Positions 29,686 to 39,093 of a stretch of 64,000 nucleotides of DNA are shown one piece after another. The notes below the pieces were generated by a model. That model saw only the letters and a program-made list of their open reading frames with translations, was not told the origin of the DNA and did no database searches. Each line of letters begins with the position of its first letter. Within the stretch, counting starts at the first letter, position 1. The stretch spans positions 372,001 to 436,000 of the forward strand of contig CAVRIA010000008.1 of assembly GCA_963721115.1 (NCBI GenBank), given 5' to 3'. The translations under genes were made by a program, and so were the position numbers. This DNA comes from CAVRIA01 sp963721115 (GTDB taxonomy: Bacteria; Desulfobacterota; Binatia; HRBIN30; CADEER01).

Positions 29686-29895
29686 ATGAAGATCAGCGGT
29701 CGAAACTGCCTGAAGGGCAAGATCAAGGCGATCGAGCACGGCAGCGTCAACTCGGAGGTGGTACTGGAGCTGCCGGACGGCACGGAGATCGTCGCGATGA
29801 TCACCAAGCAGTCGGCGCAGCGCCTGGGGCTGGCGAAGGGCAAGGACGCCTACGCGATCATCAAGGCGTCGAGCGTGATGGTCGGAACGGACTGA
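29686..29895 (+). CDS. Mop/TOBE-domain molybdopterin- or molybdate-binding protein
   Basis: A stand-alone Mop-type TOBE domain of 69 residues: 'ISGRNCLKGKIKAIEHGSVN', then 'VVLELPDGTEIVAMITKQSA' and the C-terminal 'KGKDAYAIIKASSVMVG'. This matches the molbindin family in length and motif order. Such proteins bind molybdate or tungstate as oligomers in the cytoplasm and act in storage or homeostasis. The ATG follows GGAGGAGCC. No molybdate transporter is nearby, so the link to a molybdoenzyme is open. Confidence 0.85.
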   Translation: MKISGRNCLKGKIKAIEHGSVNSEVVLELPDGTEIVAMITKQSAQRLGLAKGKDAYAIIKASSVMVGTD

Positions 29896-29946
29896 GCGAC
29901 CGGAGCAAACCCCTCTCCGGCCGGCCGCCGGCCGCAGAAGCCCCCG

Positions 29947-30324
29947 ATGTCGAACGCGAAGTCGGAAACGCGAGCCCGCCGGCGATTCCGCGTCGGCGCC
30001 CCCGATCCGCGCCAGCAGAGCTGGCTTTTGTGGCTCATTCGCGCCGTGATCGCTTTGAACGTCCTCGACGCCGCGTTCACGCTCGTGTGGGTGCGAGCCG
30101 GGCGGGCGGAGGAGGCCAACCTCCTGCTGCGCGAGCTGGTGAACGACCATCCGGTCTGGTTCGTGGTCGTCAAGCTGGCGCTGGTCTACCTGGGATCCTT
30201 CCTGCTCTGGCGGTCGCGCCACCACACCGCGGCGGTCATCGGAATCTTCGTCGCCTTCCTGGCGTACTATTCCGTGCTCCTCTATCACCTGCACTTCTAT
30301 GGCTTGCTGCTGTCGACGCGGTGA
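29947..30324 (+). CDS. DUF5658-like small membrane protein
   Basis: A protein of 125 residues with a basic N-terminus and three membrane helices ('LIRAVIALNVLDAAFTLVWV', 'VVVKLALVYLGSFLLW', 'AAVIGIFVAFLAYYSVLLYH'). The pattern 'NVLDAAFTL' with 'EEANLLLRELVNDHP' matches the DUF5658 family, whose function is unknown. It sits between the Mop-like gene and the ferritin-like gene on the same strand. Confidence 0.65.
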   Translation: MSNAKSETRARRRFRVGAPDPRQQSWLLWLIRAVIALNVLDAAFTLVWVRAGRAEEANLLLRELVNDHPVWFVVVKLALVYLGSFLLWRSRHHTAAVIGIFVAFLAYYSVLLYHLHFYGLLLSTR

Positions 30325-30447
30325 ACCGGGGTGCTGCGCGCCCGCGCTGGGCAGCGAGACGGGTCGCTAAGCCGGCCTATACTGAATAGGCAGTTCGCTG
30401 GTACGTTTCATTAAGAAACAAAATCATCAAAAAGACCGAAAAACAGA

Positions 30448-30476
30448 TTGACGAGGGCACACGGTGCGGATAGAAG
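30448..30476 (+). promoter_or_regulatory. Possible sigma-70 promoter before the ferritin-like gene
   Basis: TTGACG (30448-30453), 17 bases, then TAGAAG (30471-30476), about 57 bases before the ATG. The -35 matches well and the -10 poorly. The surrounding 80 bases are unusually A-rich for this genome. Confidence 0.35.
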
Positions 30477-30532
30477 GAGGGAAGATCCTCGACCGTTCCC
30501 GATTTTCGATCCGCAGACGAGAAGGAGGCAGC

Positions 30533-31555
30533 ATGGCCGTACTGGCGACGCCGGCAAGCACGAACCCGATCGAGAAAGAGATCGACACCATACTCACGTC
30601 GTTCGACACGAACTATGCCTGGAACTACGGCAGCGTGAAGGAGGGCCTGCGCGACCTGTACGAGAAGGCCAAGCGCGAGCAGTGGAACGGCAGCGACCAG
30701 CTGAAGTGGGACACGCCGGTCGATCCGGAGGGCGAGATCATTCCCCAGATCTACAACCCGCTGGAGGACTACGCTCCGTACCGCAAGCTCGACGAGAAGC
30801 AGGTCGCCAAGTTCCGCCACGCCACCATGTCCCTGCAGCTCTCCCAGTTCATGCACGGCGAGCAGGGCGCGCTCATCGTCGCCTCGCAGCTGGTCGGCGC
30901 CGTGCCGTGGATGGACGCGAAGTACTACGCCGCCACGCAGGCCATGGACGAGGCGCGCCACGTCGAGGTGTTCAGCCGCTACCTGCGCGAGAAGCTCGAG
31001 TGGGAGTGGCCGATCAACGCCAACCTGCGCAAGCTGCTCGACTCGATCATCCTCGACAGCCGCTGGGACCTCAAGTACCTCGGCATGCAGATTCTCGTCG
31101 AGGGGCTGGCGATGGCCGCCTTCGCCAACATGTACCAGATGGCGACGGAGCCGCTCATCAAGGACCTCGTCCACTACGTGATGAAGGACGAGTCGCGCCA
31201 CGTGGCGTTCGGGGTCATCTCGCTGCGCGGGTACTATCAGGACATGCCGGAGAACGAGCGGCGCGACCGCGAGGACTTCACCATCGAGGCCTGCGAGCTG
31301 ATGCGCGACCGCCTGATCGGCGAGGAGATCGCCCACTACTTCGGTTGGAATCCGACCGAGGTGCGCGAGGTCGTGCTCGCCTCGCCGGTGATGAAGATGT
31401 TCCGGCAGGGCCTGTTCGCCCGCGTCGTGCCCAACATCAAGAAGCTCGGCCTGCTGACGCCGCGCGTGCGCAAGGGCTTCGAGCAGCTCGAGATCATCCA
31501 GTTCGAGGACTACGACCCCACGGAGTCGGACCGCGCCATCGGCCTGGTAAACTGA
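30533..31555 (+). CDS. Ferritin-like diiron protein (RNR-R2/AurF-like)
   Basis: A protein of 340 residues with a four-helix-bundle diiron centre. Two ligand sets are plain: 'HGEQGALIVASQ' with 'MDEARHVEVF', and 'LVEGLAMAAF' with 'KDESRHVAFG', giving two E...ExxH pairs. This is the signature of ribonucleotide-reductase R2-like and AurF-type N-oxygenase proteins, which activate O2 for oxidation of an organic substrate. The N-terminus is hydrophilic, so it is cytoplasmic. GGAGG precedes the ATG at 30533. The last 54 codons are duplicated at 61006-61170. Confidence 0.8.
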   Translation: MAVLATPASTNPIEKEIDTILTSFDTNYAWNYGSVKEGLRDLYEKAKREQWNGSDQLKWDTPVDPEGEIIPQIYNPLEDYAPYRKLDEKQVAKFRHATMSLQLSQFMHGEQGALIVASQLVGAVPWMDAKYYAATQAMDEARHVEVFSRYLREKLEWEWPINANLRKLLDSIILDSRWDLKYLGMQILVEGLAMAAFANMYQMATEPLIKDLVHYVMKDESRHVAFGVISLRGYYQDMPENERRDREDFTIEACELMRDRLIGEEIAHYFGWNPTEVREVVLASPVMKMFRQGLFARVVPNIKKLGLLTPRVRKGFEQLEIIQFEDYDPTESDRAIGLVN

Positions 31556-32036
31556 TGGGCAGGTAGGGGCTCGAAGAGCCTCACTCCGGCGGACAGAGGT
31601 CGAGCGTCGACGCTTTCGTCCCCTTGGCGTCGGACCACGCACATCCGCGACCGGCCCGGGCAGACCGTCCTGCACCAGGTGGTGCACGAGCACCTCGAGA
31701 CGCTTCGTCCGCGAGGCTTCCTGCCAGAAGTCCCACCGCCCCCATTTTCTGGGAGTGGCGTAGCTGCTCCTCGAACGCCTCTTCTTCGATGACGCCGATC
31801 CGACTGCCGAATTATCGATCGTGTCGAAAGAACCTACGGGCGGGGTATTCCGCGTCCACATGCCCGCGCCCGATCCTCACCGACCGGTGCCGCAAGACTC
31901 CACAGCGTTGCCCGCATCTTCCACGATTGCCCGAACGGTCAGAAAAACGATTCAACACGAAGGACATCAGGATCGTCTGGATCGCGGCCTGACAAGACTG
32001 CTCGTAGCGGAGCTAGCCCGACGGCGCAGTTTTTCG
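31556..32036. other. Gene-poor spacer with decayed sequence
   Basis: About 480 bases with no intact gene. The minus strand at 31711-31802 encodes a histidine-kinase-like remnant, listed separately; otherwise I see nothing supportable. Confidence 0.45.
31711..31802 (-). pseudogene. Remnant of a sensor histidine kinase (DHp region)
   Basis: About 30 codons read 'EEQLRHSQKMGAVGLLAGSL', very close to the linker and dimerisation segment of PAS-containing kinases, which reads 'EEQLRQSQKMEAVGQLAGG' and then 'AHDFNN'. The phosphorylated-His motif is missing because the text leaves the family just before it. No kinase core is nearby. This is a short fossil and not a functional gene. Confidence 0.4.
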
Positions 32037-32066
32037 TTGACAGTCGGGCCACGACAATCGTATGGA
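32037..32066 (+). promoter_or_regulatory. Candidate sigma-70 promoter of the large lipoprotein gene
   Basis: TTGACA (32037-32042), 18 bases, TATGGA (32061-32066), 30 bases before the ATG at 32097. The -35 is a perfect match; the -10 is fair. Confidence 0.5.
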
Positions 32067-32096
32067 GCCCGCCATCAGACAAAGGGGGGGCGCACG

Positions 32097-34443
32097 ATGA
32101 TGCGGAGAAGTGTTGCGATCGCATACGTGGTTGCACTGCCGTTTCTACTACTGCTGGGGGGATGCGTCTTGGATGCCTCGGGCTTCTGTGACCCCGGCGA
32201 GCAGTGTCCGCGCGAGCCCGAGGTGAGCAACGTGAACTCGTACGTCTGCTCGTGCAGCTGCACCCCCGAGTCGCGCCACCGCGAGATCCAGGTGAGCGCG
32301 AGCCACGACGACGCGGAAGAGTTGCCCGCGGGAATCGCTCTGATCAACCCGGTGTTCCACCTCATGCCGCCGCGGGTCAGCGGCCTGCGTTTTGCCGGCG
32401 TAGGAGTGCCCCCGGGAGCAAACATTCTCGACGCCTACGTGCAGTTCACGGCGGCGGCCTCCGGACAACGTCGCCGTCAGCTTCGACATCTACGGCGAGG
32501 CGGACGACGACGCCGGGACGTTCTTCAACGCGGCGAACGACATCAGCGGGCGCCCGTTGACGTCGAGCTCGGTCCCTTGGCCGCCCGCTGCGTGGACGGC
32601 CGACGACGCCGGACCCGGTCAGCGGACTTCCGACCTGACGTCCGTCGTGCAGGAGATCGTCGATCGTCCGGGCTGGAGCGAGGACAACGCGATGGTCCTC
32701 ATCTTCTTCGTCAGCAGCGGCACGGGCGCGCGCCAGGCGTACTCATGGGACGGCAAGCCGCTCAGTGCCCCCCTCCTCGTCATCGACTACGAGGACCCGT
32801 CGCCGCCCGTCGTGGGCCCGCAGGACCTGGCGGTGTGCATGCTGCCCGATTCCAACGAGAACATCGGGGGCACGGCGCCGAGCGACGTGCAGCTGGCGGG
32901 CGACTGCCAGGGACGCGTGCAGGACACCTTCAGCGGCCTGGCCGAGGCCTGCGGCTATCCCTCGCACTGTAGCTGCACGATGCAGGAAGCCTCCCAGCGT
33001 TTCAGCGCCGCGTGCGACAATCCCTGCGTGGAAGATCCCCTCGACCCCGACTGCAAGGACTTCGATCCGGTCGGCGGCATCGTCACCGCAACGAATGCGC
33101 CCGGCGACACTCCCGTCTGCGTGGCCAACTCGCCACTCGCCTCCGGCCTCTTCGGACGGCGCACGGCATGCCTGGTCAGTGGAACGGCGCACGTCGGCAT
33201 CGACGGCGACGGAGCCGATCCCGGCGCCGGAGGAATCGCATACTTCCGCGGCAACCCCTGTCCGGGGGAGAGCTGCGCCGTCGGAATGGAATATCGCCTC
33301 GACATCGGGTCCGTCACCTTCGGCAACGCCTTCGGCTCCGAGACCTTCTCGGACCTCGCCGGATTGGGGGAGAGCCCCGGCGACAGCGCACTGCTGGCGT
33401 CGAATGGCAACGGCAATTTCGCGCCGGAGACGCTCCTGCTGTCGGCGCGCGGTCAGCGCAGCGGCGAACAGCGCAGCGTGGCGACGCGCAACCGGGGGAG
33501 CATCCACGTCAACGTGACGTTCGGCGGCGACGCGCCGACCTGCAGCCTCAACGGAACCGTTCTCGGCGATGCCAATCCGGAGACCAAGCGCTGCGAGAGC
33601 GGCGGCAATCTCTGCTCGAGCGACTCGGACTGCGCCGACGACGATTCCTGTTCCGAGGTCGGCAGCTCGCCGCTCGCGCTCAGCCTCGATGTCGGCGGCC
33701 CGATCGTGAACCAACCACCGACCGCCGATGCGGGTGCGGACCAGACGGTCGAATGTCCGGCGTCGCCGGTGCTGGACGCCAGCAACAGCAGCGATCTGGA
33801 CGGCAACATCTCGATCTACAGCTGGCTCCTCGGGAGCCGCCGCGGCCCCGAAGTGGGGTTCGAGAAGTTTTCCGCCGTCCTGCAGGGGCTCGGGACGGAG
33901 ACCTACGTCCTGCGCGTCATCGACGACTACGGCCAGGCGGACGAGGCCACCACGTCGGTGACCGTGGTCGACACGACTCCGCCGGTGGTGAGCTGCTCGC
34001 TGGCCGTTCCCGTGATCCAGCAGACGAACCACAATCTGATCGACGTCGGTCTCGCCGGCCAGGCGCGCGACGCGTGCGACGGAGAGCTGCCGGTCGCGGT
34101 GTCCGTGTTCGGCGACGAGGACGACGAATCGCAGACGGGAGACGGCAACTTCTCCCCCGATGCCGCGGACGTCGACGTCGGTTCGCTGCGCCTGCGCGCC
34201 GAGCGCAAGGGCGACAGCGACGGGCGCGTGTACCTCGTTCTGGTCGAGGCGACGGATTCGTCCGGGAACCGCGGCATCGACTGCTGCACTGCCGTCGTCC
34301 CGCATTCGAAGAAGGCCGCCGAGCTGCAATCCGCACAGGCGCAAGCCGCCGCGGCGCAGGCCTTCTGTCTGGCCAACGCCGGAACGCCGCCGCCCGGCTA
34401 CTTCGCGGTCGGCGACGGACCGGTCATCGGCCCGAAACAGTAG
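32097..34443 (+). CDS. Large lipoprotein with DNRLRE-like and PKD/REJ-like domains, one frame break
   Basis: A lipoprotein signal ('LPFLLLLGGC') starts a protein of about 780 residues. The next 200 residues resemble the DNRLRE/'SSSVPWPPAAW' domain found in cell-surface proteins ('DLTSVVQEIVDRPGW', 'RQAYSWDGKPLSAPLLVIDY'). The middle is Cys-rich ('CGYPSHCSCTMQEASQRF', 'CSSDSDCADDDSC'). A PKD-like repeat follows ('PTADAGADQTVECP'), then a second beta domain. The frame breaks near 32463, where one extra G separates 'FTAAAS' from 'DNVAVSFDIYGEADDDAG'. The ATG has a very strong A/G-rich ribosome site (AAAGGGGGGG). A surface adhesion or scaffold role is inferred. Confidence 0.65.
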
Positions 34444-34456
34444 CTCGAAGAAATCG

Positions 34457-34519
34457 GCAGTCTGCGGTCGGCAGCCAGGGGACCGGAGTCGGCTTCCCCT
34501 GCCGCCGACCGCAGACTGC
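34457..34519. terminator. Long hairpin between convergent genes
   Basis: GCAGTCTGCGGTCGGCAG (34457-34474) pairs with CTGCCG...ACCGCAGACTGC (34499-34519), with a three-base bulge and a 24-base loop. A third related arm follows at about 34539-34562. It sits between the convergent lipoprotein and transposase-remnant/YfhO-like genes, where a two-way terminator is expected. Confidence 0.5.
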
Positions 34520-34572
34520 GGACGTCGACGTTCAGTCCGCAGCTGCCGACTGCGGACTGCAGACGCTCGCTC

Positions 34573-34740
34573 CTATGCTCCACTGCCAAAGGCGAGACGG
34601 CCGACCGCCGCCAGATATTCCCGCACGTGGTAGAGATCGACGATATGAATCGCCCCTGGGAAGTACGCCTCGGACTCGTCCTCGCTCTCGAGGTACACGC
34701 TGCCGGTCTCGGTCATGCCGAGCATGGCGTGGCGCAGATC
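34573..34740 (-). pseudogene. Transposase remnant (ISKra4-like)
   Basis: About 50 codons ending at the stop at 34573, including 'AYFPGAIHIVDLYHVREYL'. That string is typical of the catalytic region of ISKra4-type transposases ('FPGA.QIVDLYHAREHL'). Neither terminal repeats nor the rest of the transposase are present. It lies directly after the end of the YfhO-like gene and is probably a fossil of an old insertion. Confidence 0.5.
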
Positions 34741-34786
34741 GGCGCTCGCGGGTCGTCTTGGCGCGAGAATTTTCGTCCGATCGAGG

Positions 34787-37021
34787 TCAGCTCGGCCCCC
34801 GGGTGCGCCAGAGCAGGACGAGAACCGCGAGCAGGCTGATTGCCGAGAGCAACGCTCCCAGCCACAAGCTGCGCGGTGAGTATCGGAAATCCACGGTCGA
34901 AGTGCCCGCCGGGACCTCGACGAGACGAAAGACGTAGTCGGCGCGTTCGATGGCGGCGGGGGAGCCGTCGACGGTCGCGAACCATCCCGGGAAGTATTGG
35001 TCGGTGAGCAGGACGAATCCGCGTTCGGAGCGGCGACCTCCAGGGTGACGTGCTCGGGATCGTTGCGGATGAAGCGGACGTCACCCTGTGCGGTCGAATT
35101 GCGGCGACCGAGGAAACCCGACGCCGGGGGCTTCTCGAGGAGGGCGGCTCGGTGCAGGTCGTCGTTGCCGTTGGCGAGACGTCGCATGAGGCCTCCGGTT
35201 CGGGCACCAGCTCGACGCGGGGAACCCAGAGACGCGCGCGGCAGCCGCTGCGGATTCTCGAAGACGCTGATTTGCTCCGACGAAAACGTCGGCAGGAAGG
35301 GCGGACGAGCTTTCTCCACGTCCGGGACCAACTCGGTGTCGACGATCAGATAGCGTACGCCGGTGAGATCGAGGAGCCGGCGGTTCACCTTCTGCGGCGG
35401 CGGCCGGCGACCATAGAGCGCCTGATTCAGGCTCTGCAACGGCCGTCCCGTTCGCAGGAAGGAAGAGAACTCGGCGTATCGCTGCGTCCCTATCGGCTCG
35501 TAGTCGGAGATGGCTGGCAGACCGAGGATGGACGCCGTCTTCGGCGTCAAGCGGTATTCGAGATCGAGGTGGCGGTGGATGAGATCCACACGGTCGGCGG
35601 GCCCCAGAGCCGCTTGCACCTGTTTGAAGACCGGGGATGCTGCCAAGTAGCTCGGCAGCGCCGGCATCAAGAACAGCGGGCCGGTTGCGACAGTGTAGAC
35701 GACCTGGAGGAACATGGCGGCGGCGATGATCGCCGGCGCCCCGAGCGGCGCGATGCGACCGGCGAATCCGGCGGCAGCGGCGAACAGCACGAGTCCGGCC
35801 GCTCCCCACTCGACCCACGACAGCCCGTGGGGTGTCGAGAAACGGAGGGCCGCCAGCGCCAGCAGCGCGGCGCCGAGAGCAGCCAGCGGACCGCGCCCGC
35901 CCGCGGCTCGAGCTGGCGAGCGCCTCCGTTCCCAGGGCGGCTAGGACGCTGAGGCAGAAGCTGGTGACCCATAAGAAGCGCGCGGGCATGCGGAACAGCG
36001 TCGCCAGTGGGAGATGGCGGTACAAATCGTAGACCGGCGAGCCCGGCCCACACGCCAACGCCACCGACAGGGCGGCGGCGAGGAGGTAGAAGGCCGCCAC
36101 TCGACGCATGTCTCTCCCTGCCAGCGCCACCACGGCCACCGCGCCCACCAGCACGGGTACCACCAGGAAGGGCTGCGCCGTGCTCCGTATGGCCAGGCTC
36201 GCCTGCAGCTTCCGGAAGCCGAACTGGCCCAACGGGCTGAGCTCTTTCGCCGCCAGGGCGAGGGGGCGCAGGGACTGCTTGACGACCTCCAGCTCCGGCA
36301 GCAGCTCGATGGCCGCCAACCCGACCGCCAGGGCGAATGCCAACAGGCAGAATCCAACCGCGCCGCGGGTCGGACCGCGAGTGATCAGCTCCCAGAGGAC
36401 CCGCAGGGCAATCAGCTGATAGGTCAGAAACACGGTCTGCGGCATGCCGGGCAAGATGGCGACCGCCAGCACGCCGGCGAGGACCAGCGCGCGCCGCAGC
36501 GACGGTGTGCGCAGAAGCCGCTCGCAGGCCCACAAGGCGAGAGGCAGCCAGGCGAACGGCGCGCAATGAATCGGGCTCGAGATCGTGAGTGCCTGCATGG
36601 CACTCCCGGTCTCGAACGCAACGGCGCCAACGATCGCCGCCAGCGGCCGCGCGCCGAGGCTTCGCCCCAGGAAATAGGCGCCCGTGCCGCCGATGATGAG
36701 ATGCGCATACAGCACCGCCGAGAGTGCCGTCCCCGGCTCGAAGACGAGGAAGAGAAGGTACACCGGATACCAGATCCCGGTCTGAGGCATCGCGAGGAAG
36801 GGCTCGCCGCAGTTCTGGTAGGGATTCCACAGCAGCCCGCGACCGCCGTGGGCGAGACAGCGCAGAGCGTAGAGGACCTTCGGGTAGAAGTAGGCGTACA
36901 GATCGGTTGCCGGGTACCAGCCACTGTGCGTCCGGTGCTGCACCACGTAAGCTGCGCTCGCGACGCAGACCAGCACAGCGAGTGCGGCCCACACCCATCG
37001 CCCCAGACGCATGCGGCGCAT
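34787..37021 (-). CDS. YfhO-like polytopic membrane protein, several frame breaks
   Basis: About 740 residues when repaired. The N-terminus reads 'WVWAALAVLVCVASAAYVV', then 'YPATDLYAYFYPKVLYALRC' and 'RGLLWNPYQNCGEPFLAMP', the luminal first loop typical of YfhO/GT-C-like proteins. About 12 helices follow, then a periplasmic C-terminal domain ('FVLLTDQYFPGWFATVDGSP', 'YVFRLVEVPAGTSTVDFRYS') and a last helix. The 'TDQYFPGW' motif is the YfhO C-terminal hallmark. Breaks lie near 35908, 35230, 35195 and 35025, each one base, with intact text between them. YfhO proteins move sugars onto cell-wall polymers from polyprenyl carriers; the acceptor is unknown. Start ATG at 37021, with 37012 as an alternative. 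Confidence 0.7.
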
Positions 37022-37107
37022 CGTATCAGAACGGCTGCGTCGATCGCATCCGAGCTGGGTCTCAGTTCGATTCCAGACCCAACCTTCGCGGTCGCATTCT
37101 CCTGCCT

Positions 37108-39093
37108 TCATCCCCCGCGGAAGACGACGCGCAGCGGGCTCGCCTCGGGCGACCAGACGCCCTTGTCGATCGCCTTTCGGCCGTCGAAGACGAGAAAGCT
37201 CTCGCTGCCGTAGTGCGGCAGCGGTCCCGCGACCGCGCGCAGGGCCGCGGCGTCCGTCCCCTCGACGACGAGCAGCGTGGCGCCGTCGGGCCGGCGCGCC
37301 GCCCAGGCGCGCGCGGTGCCCTTCCCCGCCACTCGCGACGGCGATGGTTGCTCCTTCAAGCGCGCCAAGAGCGTCTCCACCTCCGCCGTGGTCCCGACGA
37401 TCAGCACCGGTCCGGCGGGAAGAGAGACGGCCGCATCGACGAAACGCGGCTCCTGCTCGAACAGGCGGGCGGCGACCTCGCGCGCGGCGGAGCGCGCCTC
37501 GACGCTGCCGGCAGCGATGACCGTCGCGGCGCCGGCGTCGAAGGCGACGCCGCGCAGGATGGGGGGGACCTCGGCCGGAGCGAGGCGGCGAAAGAGGCGG
37601 AAGTCGGGATCGATGGCGAGACTCTGCGGCCGCGTCGCGACGCCGACCTCGTAGCGCTGCCTCCCCGCGGAGAAGGGCAGCGACTCGTTCGTGGGCGCGA
37701 CGCCGCCGGTGCCGACCTCGACCGGAATGTCGAGCGCGTAGGGCGGCTCGCTCTGCGAAAGCGTGAACGACACCGCGAACGCCCCGTCCGCCGGCTTCAC
37801 CGCGGCGCCCTCGAGCGACAGCGACGGCGCGCCCTTGCGCTCCAGCCACTGGCGGAAGAAGGTGTCCAATCCAGCTCCGGACGCGGCTTCGAAGGCGCGC
37901 TTCAAGTCGCTCCAGGTGGCGAAGCGGAAGCGCTGCTCCTTCCAGAAGCGGCGCACCCCGGCGTCGAACGCGGCGTTGCCGATGCGGTCGCGCAGCATGA
38001 GGAAGACCATCGCCGCCTTGTGATACCCGACCACCTGCGAGGCGGTGTGGCCGCGGCTGCGGAACGCCGTCAGCGGCCGGTCGCCGTCGGGCGGCAGCAC
38101 AGCATACTCGCGCAGCCAGCGCAGGCGCATGTCGCGCGCGTCGTCCGCTCCCTTTCGCTCCGCGTAGGTGTAATCGGCCATGAAGGTCGTCAGCCCCTCC
38201 GCCCAGTTGCCTTCGCTGACGTCGATGAAGACCCCGTTGCCCCACCAGCTGTGCAGCACCTCGTGGCCGAGCGACGTCTCCGGCAGAAAGGGAAGGCGCA
38301 AGACGTTGGCGCCGATGTAGGTGAGGCCCGGAAAGCCGAGCCCGACCGGCAGCGGGCCCGACACCACGTCGAAGAACGAGTACGGATAGGCGCCGATCCA
38401 TCCCTCGTACAGGTCGAGATAGCCCGCCACCTTGTCCAGGTAGAGCGCGGCGAGGTCCGCCACCTCGGGAGCGAAGTACGTCCGCAGCCGCCGGCCGCGG
38501 TGTATCTTCTCCGTCACCTGGTACGGGCCGGCGAACAGAGAGATGTCGTCCGCCGGCCACTCCGACGCGAAGCGCGCCCGGTAGCCCTCGTCCGTCGTCT
38601 CCTCGGAGAGAATCTTCCCCGGCGCGACCGCGACCTGGCCGTGCGGCAGGCGCACGGAGAGATCGTACGAGAGTGGGCCGTCCGCGAAGGTCGGATACCA
38701 ACCGCCGCCGGCGAGAAAGGTTCCGGACGTCCCGACGAGGAGGTCGGTCCCCCCTTCCCCGCCTCCCTGGCCGGGCAAGCGGCCGTGGTAGACCACCGTC
38801 ACGTCGTGCTCGGGGTGAGCGTCGAGATGGAGAGTCCAGCGGCCCGCGGTGGGCGCGGCCGGCACCGGCTTGCCGTCGACGATCAGCCGATCGACGGTCA
38901 GCTCCGGTGCCAGGGTGAAGGTGATCGGGGCGGACGAGAGGAGGTGAATGTGGTCGATGACGAAGAGGGAGGACGACTCGGGCTCGAGGCGCACCTCGAG
39001 CCGGTGTTGCAGCGGCGCGGGCGGCGCCGGTGCCGCCCGCACAGCCGTGGCCGCGAGCACCGCCGCCAGGCTGGCGAACAGCGCTCTCTTCAT
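37108..39093 (-). CDS. M1-family-like metallopeptidase, secreted
   Basis: A protein of 661 residues with a signal peptide ('ALFASLAAVLAATAVRA'). An N-terminal beta domain is followed by a gluzincin active site, 'GHEVLHSWWGNGVFIDVSEG', then 'NWAEGLTTFMADY'. This gives HExxH and a downstream Glu at the M1 spacing. A helical domain ('VGYHKAAMVFLMLRDRIGNA') follows, as in M1 aminopeptidases. The C-terminal 200 residues are a separate alpha/beta domain. It should be an extracytoplasmic zinc peptidase. The start at 39093 overlaps the stop of the ChaN-PDZ gene by four bases (ATGA), so the two are coupled. Confidence 0.8.
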   Translation of the reverse strand: MKRALFASLAAVLAATAVRAAPAPPAPLQHRLEVRLEPESSSLFVIDHIHLLSSAPITFTLAPELTVDRLIVDGKPVPAAPTAGRWTLHLDAHPEHDVTVVYHGRLPGQGGGEGGTDLLVGTSGTFLAGGGWYPTFADGPLSYDLSVRLPHGQVAVAPGKILSEETTDEGYRARFASEWPADDISLFAGPYQVTEKIHRGRRLRTYFAPEVADLAALYLDKVAGYLDLYEGWIGAYPYSFFDVVSGPLPVGLGFPGLTYIGANVLRLPFLPETSLGHEVLHSWWGNGVFIDVSEGNWAEGLTTFMADYTYAERKGADDARDMRLRWLREYAVLPPDGDRPLTAFRSRGHTASQVVGYHKAAMVFLMLRDRIGNAAFDAGVRRFWKEQRFRFATWSDLKRAFEAASGAGLDTFFRQWLERKGAPSLSLEGAAVKPADGAFAVSFTLSQSEPPYALDIPVEVGTGGVAPTNESLPFSAGRQRYEVGVATRPQSLAIDPDFRLFRRLAPAEVPPILRGVAFDAGAATVIAAGSVEARSAAREVAARLFEQEPRFVDAAVSLPAGPVLIVGTTAEVETLLARLKEQPSPSRVAGKGTARAWAARRPDGATLLVVEGTDAAALRAVAGPLPHYGSESFLVFDGRKAIDKGVWSPEASPLRVVFRGG